This document shows, one piece after another, positions 24,420 to 35,266 of a DNA stretch of 64,000 nucleotides. A model generated the notes under the pieces. That model saw only the letters and a list, made by a program, of their open reading frames with translations, was not told where the DNA came from and made no database searches. Position 1 is the first letter of the stretch. Every line of letters starts with the position of its first letter. The translations under genes and the position numbers were made by a program. This DNA is from Epiperipatus broadwayi (Eukaryota; Onychophora; Udeonychophora; Euonychophora; Peripatidae): the NCBI GenBank assembly GCA_028023455.1, contig JAQFVV010006310.1, positions 2,048,001 through 2,112,000 on the forward strand, written 5' to 3'.

Positions 24420-25187
24420 AAAAGAAAAAGAAAGTAACTGGACAGACACCTGTTGATGACTAAAGGATAGCGACCATGGACTTTGAACATGATAATCCAC
24501 ATGATAAGGGAAATGTAGGGGGATGGTGAAATACTAAGAGTAGAGAATGTATGAATGAGGTTCTGGATTTGAGACAAATGTGTGCAGATATGAGTCATGT
24601 GGAGATTGCATTTGAGCTTGGTCAAGCCGTCTCGCCGTACATATAAATCCGCAAGGGAGTATGTGTGTTAATCTTGTCTATACACATAAGGATAGACAGG
24701 AAATAAATAAATAAATAGAATGAGGACTCAGCAGAGATCTGGGCTCATTATCCGTCTTACTGGGTGAAAACCCCAAAGGTATTGAAAAGATACGAAGAAT
24801 TGAAATATATTGAATTCAAAAGATCAGGTTGGACAGGCTGTAGAAAAAAACATGCTGTTCACAAAATCGGACTCCATATAAATGCGGAGTGGCCTAAAAA
24901 AATCAACTCTCTTTGCAGGATAGTGTTCGGTGGAGATTAAAGGTGTTTGAGCAGTACAAATCAATCAAATGGAATGCAGATAGTTTTAACCTAGTTGTCT
25001 CTCTAAGATAATCTCATCATACGAAAGTTAAAGATACTAAATGGGTACCATTAACATTAATATCAAGAATATAGTAGAGAAAAAAAATAGTAATAAAGGA
25101 AGATAGGGGTTAAGAATTAAAATGGCTTGACCTTAGGAAATAATTCCAGTAGATTTTAATTCTTAAAAAAAATAGGGAGCGGTGTAA
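24420..25187 (+). other. Element 1 3' untranslated interior with polypurine tract
   Basis: No ORF was recognised. A purine-rich tract at 25165-25182 (AAAAAAAATAGGGAGCGG) followed by TGTAA lies just before the 3' LTR and is the expected plus-strand primer. The preceding 700 bases have no recognisable coding remnants. Confidence 0.6.
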
Positions 25188-27063
25188 TGCGATATCTACA
25201 TATAATATAGTCTCGCATGTATATATATTATTGATCCTCAATAATAATAATAAAGAAAAAAGGGTTTCGTTAAAAGAAATAGAAAACCAATAAAAAAAAA
25301 AAAAAAGAAGTTACTCAGTTTTAATATGTAATTATTCAAAACTATGTGAAAGTCGTGAAAGGGTTAAAATGAAAAAAAAAAAGTTAGTTAAAAGGATTCT
25401 AAAAACTTATTTTAAAAGAAATTAGAAAAAACTAAATAAAGATTGAAGATTAGAAAGGAAAGGGGAGGGGTGTATAATGAACGCGTCTCTTTCTTTCTTT
25501 GTTAAATAAGAAAATCACGTATCAAAAGAATGAAAGAAAATAATTGTAATTGTAAAATTAAAAATGTAAAACTTGTACCAAATTTCCAGATAGATTGGTA
25601 CAAGATAAAGTAATGTAAAGGAATGTTGCAATTAGTAACATTCAATATTTTAAATGTATCAAAAGAATGAAAGAAAATAATTGTAATTATAAAATTGAAA
25701 AATGTAAAACTAGTACAAAAAATTCCAGATAGATTGGTACAAGATAAAGAATGAAAAGGAATGATGCAATTAGTAACATTCTATAGAACAATAGCAGAGG
25801 AATAAGCAGAGCTGATTTAGAAGTAACTGGTTGTGTTTTCTTTTGCTGGCTAAAACTTAACATAAAAAAATAATAGAAGGGAAGAAACCGTCTAGAGAAT
25901 AGCGAGGACGTATTATTCAAATGTTAACGAACTTAGTTGGGTACGCTAACATGGAGGGCTAGTGGCGAATAACGGGCGTTTGCTCGGTCTATCTCCGTCC
26001 AACCATTCGCTCACTACCTATAACATCTAAAATGCTGCCGATAAGAGACCGCCGTTATGGAACCAGATCTGCCTGAAGATTCGTAATAGGATATTTAAAG
26101 AGATGAATACATACTGAAATTCGGAATTAGAAAGAAATCAAACCCACGCCAAAAGATTATAAACTCTCACTCCACTAACTGGGACGTCGGAAAAGCGAGC
26201 AACCATCTCTGCAAAAGAAGGGAAATTTTTCCCACTCGATGGTTGATCCTTCATTGAGGACTCCATACCTAGGTAACTATTATTAATACATGCATGTCAG
26301 AATTAATTTGTGAACAAAGAAATCAGTCAGAAACTAAAACTATTAAAATTTGCGCAATACTTCGGACAAATATAATTAAAAGAACTTATGATTTTACTAT
26401 AATAATGTATAAGAAAGTAACAATTGGGTTACGCTAGTTTATTTAAGGTTTAATTTGAATTATATTCTTTACTATTTTATTTATGTGTATATTATGTTGG
26501 TGTGTGATAGGTATATGTGTGTTTTATGATTTTATTATGTCATTAGAAATAACGAATTGCAAAATTAAAAGTTTATTTATAAAAGGAAGTAAATAGTCAT
26601 TTGCGTTTTTCTTTTCTTTACCAAGCGAATAAATATTTAGAGTGAATTAAATCTAGGTCATTCGAGCTAACAAGTTTATTAAGTGAGGAATAATAATAAT
26701 AAAGCAATCGAAATGGATAAATAAGTCCTTTCGTATCGTAAATAAAGGGAAAGAAGGAAGGGCTATAATTGATATTCCTGCTGTACCGTGATAATTCCGG
26801 GAATAAATTTATAAATATTCCAAGCGCTGGGCAGAACAAATTATTCGATTCAAATAATTTGCCCAGCAGAGAAGAAGCGTTTAATTGGGAAATATAATGC
26901 TGGGATGATATTTTATATTATGTCAGTGTTCAATTAAGAATATATACTCAATTTTGGGGTGTATATTGGCTTCTTGCTTGTGGTAATCATCATCGGTGGT
27001 GAAACGGTCGATCACATAATTATAAGTGCGGCTGGTGTTTAACCGAACGGTGGTTGTATTACA
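25188..27063 (+). repeat. Element 1 3' LTR (1876 bp)
   Basis: This is a near-perfect copy of 20797-22670, with the same TGCGATATC start, TTACA end, 137-bp internal duplication (25521 and 25658) and stem-loop (26826-26867). It is followed by an 11-base TA tract and then directly by a MITE. Confidence 0.93.
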
Positions 27064-27074
27064 ATATATATATA

Positions 27075-27317
27075 TAATGCTTTTATTGATTGTGCACTAA
27101 AAAAAATAATTGTTTCTTCAACCTTTGAAATAAAAGTATGGGCTGGTTTAGAAATTACTAAGTCAATCCCTTGTTATAAAAAAATAGGGATTGAACTTAA
27201 TTAATTTCTGGATCTCTACCCATGCTTTTATTTCAAGTTAAATCTAAAAACTCCAGTTGTGATTGAAGAAACAATTATTTTATTTTGTTTTTAGTGCACA
27301 GTCAATAAAGGCATTTA
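27075..27317. mobile_element. Hairpin MITE (about 243 bp) between TA tracts
   Basis: The left end (AATGCTTTTATTGATTGTGC...ATAATTGTTTCTTCAA) is the reverse complement of the right end (TTGAAGAAACAATTAT...GTGCACAGTCAATAAAGGCATT). The inner parts also pair (ATAAAAGTATGGGCTGG with the CCCATGCTTTTATTT block, and CAATCCC with GGGATTG), so nearly the whole unit folds as one hairpin. TA tracts on both sides fit a TA target. It has no coding capacity. Confidence 0.8.
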
Positions 27318-27334
27318 ATATATATATATATATA

Positions 27335-30300
27335 AATTTTATCTTTATTATTTTTAAGTTAAGATTAACTTAATTAATTTCTGGACATAAGAAATATATA
27401 ATGACTTATATATAAAAATATGTATATACTAAATATATATTTAGTAAGTGTACATAATTATACATTTATAATAAATCAGTAAATAAGTGTACTATTTAAA
27501 TTGATAGACTTATTTTTTATTTTAAAACAGTTATTTTTTGAAAAAAAAAATGCTAAAAAAAATTTCACAAGCTTTTTTAACATTTCATGATTGTTTTTAA
27601 AAAATGCAATTTTTCTAGGTTACTTTTTAAAAAAAACAATTGCTTTAAAATACAAAATGGAAAGTTTTAAATAGAAAATTTAGTTACTGATTTATTATAT
27701 ATATATAATTATGTGCACATTCTAAATATGATATATACTTTAAGATTAAAATGATTTTAAAATGTTATTAAATTGAAAGAAAAAAAATTTAAACTGCCCT
27801 CTTGATACTATTATTTAAAATGAATAAAAATTCTAAGAATAATTGTTAATTGCAAAATGTGAAATTATTAAATATTTTTCATATTTTTCCTGCCCTCTGT
27901 TCCATATCTATCAAACTAGTTGACATACTGAAAATATAAGTGTTTTAATACTCTGATGTTCCTTTTGCATTTTATCAATTTTTTTTTGTTCTCATGTTTA
28001 AACAAAATTTAAGATTAAAATATTATTATTTATCAGAAAATAATAAATTTGACTTCATTTAATAAATATTTTTATTTATTACTGAAATAAATTTTAAATA
28101 TTCACATTTTTATATAAATATTAAAAAAATGAGATCATAATCAAAACAAAAAGATTATACATCATCATTTCTAAAAAGATTAGTTTCATTTTACAAAATC
28201 AATGAAATCTTCATTATTTGTGATTTTAAAAAAAATCAGAATGAATATTTATTTATTTCTCTTATATCTAATAAAATATGCATTAAAAGTTTATTTTTTT
28301 TACATATTTATAGCAAAATTATTTTCATATTCATTATTGTAATTTGATTGCTTATGAAGAAATCTAAGTTTCTAAATAGCTTTAGGGCATATTTGCATTG
28401 TCCACCAATATAATGTTCTATTTTTGAAAATAAAGTATTTCCATTCAAAATAAGTTATTAATAATTTATATTTTTGATGCATAAAAATATCTAAAATTGT
28501 AATAAATTTGCAAATAAACACATTTTTGGTTATTCAAACTGTTTTCTTCAAACAATGTCATAAAAATGGTGACATCAAAAAAACTGTCATAATACAATAG
28601 GCATACTTGTCATGAAAGAACTAAATTCTATTGTTTTGAGGAATTTTTTGATTTTCTTGCCATCTATCAAATTTTTTCGAACTAAAATTTTATATTATAA
28701 TGTATATATGAAAATATACATATTGTTGCTTGTGGAAATTCTTACTCGGGTAATTTAGTGTAAAAATGAAGGAATGTGTATGAAAGTGTTGTTTGAGTAA
28801 ATTAATTACTGTGTTATAACTTAGTTATATATCAATTTTCAAGCAATTTCACTGAATTAAAATATATTAACATTGATTTTAAAATTTCATCTTAACTTGA
28901 AAAAAATCAAAAATTAATAAACAAACAACAGATTTTCCAAAATCAATAAAAGCATGCCAAATATTTTCTTGTTTAAAATAAATATTTTACAAATGTATTG
29001 CATAAATAAGCTTAAATATATAAGTTAATTACTGAAAAACTATAGTTTTTCATTTCAAAATACATACTTGAAATTCCTTTGAGGCTAAATAATCTACCAA
29101 TCAGTGATGCTTTCAGTTTCTTTGTATATCATACAGCAATCATGCATTGTTGGTTTGCTTTGTTATTTAAGTTAATATGAGATCTATTTAATTCTGACAT
29201 CTTCAGTATTTTAAACTAATAATTTTAATTAACGATTTATAAGTAAAAAATATATACTGGAAAACTAATGTAATAAATAACTGCAAAGTAGTAAAGAAAA
29301 ACTGAAGTGATAACAGTGCCATTGTAATGCCCCAAAACACATCAAAATAAGCAATTTGTAGTAATTGTAAGGGTATGTGTTAGGAAAGATACATACAAAC
29401 TGTCTTAAAAAATTCATTAAAAAATTAGCTTCATACTTAGAAAATATATTATGTGAAATTCTGTCTCATATTCAGGTAGAATAATAAATTGAAGAATAAA
29501 ATACATATGCTTAGAATAGAAATATACAAAACCCCATTAATATATGTAATCATTTACTGCTTTCAAAGACAGAAAAATGGCTGCTATGATAGCATAAAAA
29601 TGAGTAAGTTAAAAGATTTTAATGCTTTTATTTTTTGATTATTTATATTTTTCTGTTTACTTATATTTTTTGGAAGTATATAATTGGAGGTGGTGTATAT
29701 TGATACAGTGTGTATCATAGATTCACTATATTCTCTCTTTAACACTGATAATTGCTAATTACTAGATAATTTAATTAGAATTAAAATCATAAATAATTTC
29801 TAACTATTAAAAGCACTCAAAAATTTTTTTGGTTTAGTTTTTACTTTTAAATAAATGCAATGAGAGACCTGATTGCAGCAATAATAGCATAATGCATAAA
29901 CTTTAAATAAAATGTTAAGATATTTTTTATTTAAACCAATAAATGTGTTCAACTTTTTACTTATTATACGATTAAAAGACTACATTATTTACATAACCAG
30001 ATTTGAGAACAGTAATGATCTCATGTAGATTTTATAGTTATGAGTGTTATGATGGTGCTATAATTATTATATCTTCTCTATGTTGTTTTAAGCCTTTCTA
30101 TAACATTACATCACCATGCGCAGTTGCTTGTTTGCTAAGTTGCAGTATTAAAGGTATTAATTGAAAATAATCTGAAGATGTCAGCATTATACAGAACTTT
30201 TAGGAAATGACAAAAACCTTTTGCAGTCTATTTTCAGGATGAAGAAGGTGGCCTAGGTATTAATAGAATTGAGAATTTTTGAATAGTTGAGTATTTTATT

Positions 30301-33300
30301 CATGGGCCATATAATAGAAAAAATGTAATTTTTAGTAATTTGTTTACAAATTAAAAGTTATTTATGCAATTCTAAGTAATTTCCCCGACATCATTCAGTC
30401 AAAAAACATCGTAAATAGTAATTTAAAGTGAGAATTCTACTTACGCTCTTCTCAACAGTTCTTCAGATTTGCTCATATAAAAGAATTTGAGTCATAGGAA
30501 TAAGAGTATCCTTTTTATTTCTGCATAAATACTATATCTTGGATTGAAAAGTATTCATTTATTTAACACTCTTAAAAGGCGCATGCTCAATTAATTTGAA
30601 AGGCTGATATTTGAATGTATTATGCATATGTTGTAAAAGACATATTTTAAACATAAAAGTTACATCACCACAAAAACATTTTTTTTAAAAAAATTTATTT
30701 TTAAAAAGTCAATTCTTAAAAAATTTGTTATGGAAAATAAAAGTAGGTTTTACTTGCAAAACTACAATCACCCTTGTCAAATGGTAAAGTAATTATTTTT
30801 TAAAATTTTAATAACAATAAATAATATCTTTATTTTAATTTTTTTCTTTGATGATATCTAATCTTAAATTTATTTTCATTTTAATAATAAAATTCAAATA
30901 ACTAATATTTTGTTCTATTAACTTTTTGAATAAGTAAATGTATCCAATGATGCCAAGCTTTCTTGTTATAGATAATAACTCTACTTAGAAATTTATATTC
31001 ATATCTTTAAAATATCAAATACTTATTTTGAATATATATATAACTTGAAAACTTACATTTGTAATATCAAATACTTATTTTGAATATATATATAACTTGA
31101 AAACTTACATTTGTAATAAATAATATTAATATTATCAATATATTACATAGAAACAAAGTTGAATTGTAAAAATAAAATCTTTACATATGCAGGATTATGT
31201 ACAAATTTCTCATTAGTGCCTATTCAAAATAGAAAGATAGAGTTTGCTGCTAGATTAATTAATTATTCATTTATAAATGAATTGTTTTGTTTTTCTATCA
31301 ATAATATTTTCAAAAATGCATATTTTAAATATACTTTGATTATTTTAACTTTATAATCATTAGAATAAATAATCTCATATTCATTTATAAAAATAATTTA
31401 TTTATAAATAAATAATAAATTCTGAGTGTTGAATAGCTATGTTTATAATAAATTAATTATGATAATATCTGAAAAATAGTTTAGAGAGTTTTAACTTTTT
31501 CTTAATCAATTTTAAAAACACCCAGAATGGTGCTATATGACAATTTTTTTTTGTCAATGATTAGGTGACTTAGGATGACATTTAAACTATGCCAAAATTA
31601 ATATTGTACTTTTATGGTGAAATGTTTCAATATAATAGTAATAAATATATATTTTTTAGTTTTTGATTTTGTTTTTAAATATCAGGAGCTATTGGCAAAA
31701 AGAGAGAAAAAACTATAATACAAAGAAGAAATTGCAGTACTTAAATTGCAGAAAATGACAGCATTTGTTTACATTTTAAATATGCCAAATTACATCAATT
31801 GGGCATCAGTAACACTATGATGCATATATGAAAAAAGAATTGCAGTAAACAACTGTCTCTCTACTCTCCTAAAGTTAAGAATCAACAGCATGGCTGAAAA
31901 AGATCATTTCCAAAATCTGTGAATAAATTCTACTGGTCCGTCCTGTTTATTATTCTACAAAAAATAAATATTTCACTACTAGATGAAATTATTTCAGATC
32001 TATGTATTCTCAAGTAAGACTATTGTTAATTGCCATAACCACAGTCATTCCAGCTTGAAGACTAAAATAGAAACTCTTGAAATTATTATTGTTGTTATTA
32101 ATTTAAAAATATATATATATATATATAAGAGAAATGTCAAATGGTTATAACTGATATTTAAATTGACATGTATATACATATATATTTTTGCTATGCATTT
32201 TTTAAAAATTTCTTTAACATTTATTCATGGAAAGACCGTAAGTTGAAATAAAAGGTATCAAATTTTTTTATGCTTAAATCGTATGATCTTAACACACACG
32301 TGCGTGTACTTATTATATAACATAGATGTATTGAATTAAATCTATAATAGAATAACTATCTGGATACAGATTATTTAAGTCATTAAATTCTTTCATTATT
32401 AGTCATGTATATATATTTCAGTTAAATACCACTTACCATAATTCTTCTGATCATGAAATTCATTCAAAAAGTGAACTTGCTTTGATAATATATATATGAG
32501 TAAGAACAACATATGTATATGTAATCCTAGAGATCTAAAGAGTCATTTTTCCAATGTTTATTATGAAGAGGTTTCTTAGAGTTGTCATAATATTAATTGT
32601 TAGATTCCTGTTAAATGTCATAAAGATAAGCAATAAATAAAAATAGTGATGCTCTTGTCATATTTAAAATAATGAAATGCCACTGATAAAAAGGGAGCAG
32701 ACTTCAGACACAGTTCATACTTAGTTTTTATTAAAAGGATATAGTTGAAAGGAACATGAACATCTTAATCTGAAGAGGATTTTTGCTGAGTTCAAGAGAA
32801 AAAAAATAGATTTCTGATTTTTTAATTATTTGGTTATTATTAAGATAAATTATTATTATCATGTGTTGTTAAATGATATATCTGAAATGATCTTTATCTA
32901 TAAAATATAAAATCCATCCTGTTCAAACATATTAATTGTGTATGTTATTCAATATATAATATTCATAAATTGATTAAAAGTCTTGTGTGATGAAATGGCT
33001 GTCATTGTTACTATTTTGTTCTATTGTCATTCTCATCCATATTTATAAATAAAGTATGAAAATAATTATTTTATTTAAAAATTGACTTTATTTATCTCTC
33101 TTTTAAGATTACATCACTTATCTATATTTGTGGGTCATAATATAATGCTTGATTTTATTAATTTATTTATTTTTCTCTGAAAATCTTGAAACATTATTTT
33201 GTTTATTTATTTAAACTTTAATGAACAGCCACATTATTGAATATTAGAAGATTAAGATATTAAAATAAATTATTTATATTTATTTACTTTTTAAAATATA

Positions 33301-33660
33301 ATCCAGATTCAGCAAAATGTCCCATTTGTTTCTGAATTATATTTAACAAGTAATTTTGAACCTCATTAATATATTTCTAATAGTAATTTTGAAGTTAGAT
33401 TTGTAACTTAGAAATAATATGATTAATTTATCTCTATCTTTATTATTAACATTTTGACTTATCCAGTTCAGGAAATATTAACTATGAGAGAAACTTATTC
33501 TTCATATTATTTATTGTTACAATCTGGCATGTAGATAGCAAAGTCCTTTTCATAGTTACAATTTATTGCCCAAATCCCTCTCTATTCATACAGTTACAAT
33601 TTGACATCTCAATGTGTGGGGTGTAACAAAGCCTCTCTTATCATTCATCATTTTCCATAC
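27335..33660. other. AT-rich DNA, no gene recognised
   Basis: About 6.3 kb with only short motif-free frames. AACTTAATTAATTTCTGGA near 27367 repeats a block inside the MITE (near 27193). (TA)n tracts lie near 27697, 32107 and 32485. A 52-bp tandem duplication at 31011-31116 is listed separately. No exon, RNA gene or transposon remnant could be supported. Confidence 0.5.
31011..31116. repeat. Tandem duplication, 52-bp period
   Basis: The block from AATATCAAATACTTATTTTG through ACTTACATTTGTAAT occurs twice head to tail. The ACTTATTTTG anchors are at 31021 and 31073. The two copies look identical, so the duplication is recent or homogenised. Confidence 0.85.
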
Positions 33661-33664
33661 AGTT

Positions 33665-33668
<4 letters not shown>

Positions 33669-33735
<67 letters not shown>
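33669..33735. repeat. (TA)n microsatellite
   Basis: About 33 uninterrupted TA units. It directly borders the foldback element that starts near 33736. Confidence 0.95.
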
Positions 33736-33738
<3 letters not shown>

Positions 33739-34242
33739 TTTGTGGAAGAAAATTACTCTTCACACATGTACTATTAAATATTTTAAAAGCATAGGTGATC
33801 CACCTACCATTAGAGCTTATTCTTTAAAAAACACAACATTTACTGATTGTGCCTGAATTTAGGACTTGATCTTATTGCAAGCTTGATTTTTAAATAAGCA
33901 AATTACTTACACAAATTCAGATTATATACAGCAGGGAAAAGACAATTTCTCATTTTTAACTTCCTATGAAAGTGAACCTTATTAGTTGGCATGCATGTAA
34001 TAATTGATATTATGATATTTACGCATATATAATCTGAACTTATGCAAGTAATATGCCAATTTAAAAATCAGGCTGGCAATAAGATCAAGGTCTAAATTTG
34101 TGCACAATGAATAAAGGTTGATTTATTTAAAGAATAAGCTCTAATCATAAGTGGACTATTTATGGTTTTAAAATATTTATTGATGGAAGAGTGAAAATCC
34201 ATTTAATATTACATGTGAAGAATAATTTCATTCCACAATATT
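33736..34242. repeat. Foldback element, about 195-bp inverted arms
   Basis: The left arm (33736-33931) contains CTTCACACATGTACTATTAA, ATTAGAGCTTATTCTTTAAA and TGATTTTTAAATAAGCAAAT, then ends CAGATTATAT. The right arm (about 34026-34242) is its imperfect reverse complement (TTTAAAGAATAAGCTCTAAT near 34126; ATATAATCTG near 34027). The spacer is about 95 bases. The left end abuts a (TA)n tract. No ORF was found. It is most likely a MITE or foldback DNA element. Confidence 0.8.
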
Positions 34243-34799
34243 TTATGTGTCTAAGCAGTATATTATCAATTACATATGTATGTATAAATGTATAATAATA
34301 TTATTAATATTAATTGTAACTTATGCCATCTACAAAAATTTTCTATGATTTTCAAAGTATTGATAATAACAGTTGAGTCAGAAATACTGTCCAGCAGAGA
34401 TTGGTTTATTTTTTCATCAACATTGTTGTTTGGAAAACCATGTAAGCTCCTTATAGAGAGCATGAATTTAAATAAACATTAGTAATATTATTGCACATTT
34501 ATATACATACATACATACACACCTATTTCTAATAGGGATTTATTTTATTAAAAATATTTATGCATGTATGTGAAATATTTGCTTAATTGAATATTTACAT
34601 AAATTTTAAGTTAAAATATTTTTTGAAATATTTGAATTTAATTGTTACTGTAAAATGGATGTTTTTGTATGTTTTTAAATCATTGTAAGATAAATATTTT
34701 TAAAAAAAATTCAGAAAGATTATTGAATAAATACCATGTATAATTATCAGATGAAATTTGAAGATTAATCCGCTAACTAAGTAATTAATGTTTTATGTT
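34243..34799. other. AT-rich DNA, no gene recognised
   Basis: It contains a short (CATA)n-like tract near 34503-34520 and nothing else of note. Confidence 0.5.
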
Positions 34800-34925
34800 T
34801 TAATTATATGGGATTTGAACACAGACTTTCAAGAAGCACCCTTCAGCTATCCACTCTATCTCATACAACCGATACTCATGCCCACATGCATGTGAAAAAG
34901 ATCATCAGTTGGTTCAGATCATTAT
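34800..34925 (-). repeat. tRNA-derived SINE fragment
   Basis: On the minus strand, GAGATAGAGTGGATAGC followed about 30 bases later by GTGTTCAAATCCC gives A-box-like and B-box-like Pol III promoter elements at tRNA spacing. The minus-strand upstream side borders a (TA)n tract. No acceptor stem can be formed, so this is not a functional tRNA. The family was not identified. Confidence 0.4.
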
Positions 34926-34928
34926 CTC

Positions 34929-34930
<2 letters not shown>

Positions 34931-34995
<65 letters not shown>
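34931..34995. repeat. (TA)n microsatellite, interrupted
   Basis: TA repeats with one GATATATATTA interruption near 34968-34978. The tract lies between the SINE fragment and the TIR element at 34996. Confidence 0.9.
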
Positions 34996-34999
<4 letters not shown>

Positions 35000-35266
35000 A
35001 TCAGTACTCATTTTATATTAAGATAGCAAATCTTCAAACTTTAATGGATAGACTTTAATCTAATCCAACATTAAACTCTGGACAAATTACTATAAATGAG
35101 GGGTCAGAGTGACTTAAAGTCATTGACATCAACAAGCGATTTGGGCATTCCATCATCAGATTTTCAATAGTATGGATGGCTGAAAAGTTGGACAATGAAA
35201 TAGATTGAAGCCTGTAATTAAAGTTTGAAGCTTTGCTATCTTAATATAAACTGAGCACTGATTATA
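34996..35266. mobile_element. TIR MITE (271 bp)
   Basis: Terminal inverted repeats of 48 bp (34996-35043 and 35219-35266) match with three mismatches. Both contain TTATATTAAGATAGCAAA or its complement and end TATAATCAGT. The 175-bp centre has no ORF. Ends in TATA and a flanking (TA)n tract suggest a TA target, as for Tc1/mariner-type elements. The superfamily cannot be decided without the transposase. Confidence 0.82.

Larger units (their letters stand above)
20797..27063 (+). mobile_element. Element 1: young non-autonomous Ty3/gypsy-like LTR retrotransposon
   Basis: Two LTRs (20797-22670 and 25188-27063) flank a 2.5-kb interior holding a primer-binding site, one ORF and a purine tract. The outer ends are TGCGATATC...GTATTACA and sit in (TA)n on both sides. 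Protease, reverse transcriptase, RNase H and the integrase core are absent, so the copy cannot retrotranspose by itself. The ORF still joins a gag-like coiled coil to an integrase C-terminal domain, so the element is a deletion derivative of a gypsy-type parent. Near-identity of the LTRs indicates recent insertion. Confidence 0.93.

Noticed and set aside
33614-33856. 80-codon frame with a Tyr-Ile repeat
   Set aside because: The repeat is (TA)n translation; the flanks have no coding features.
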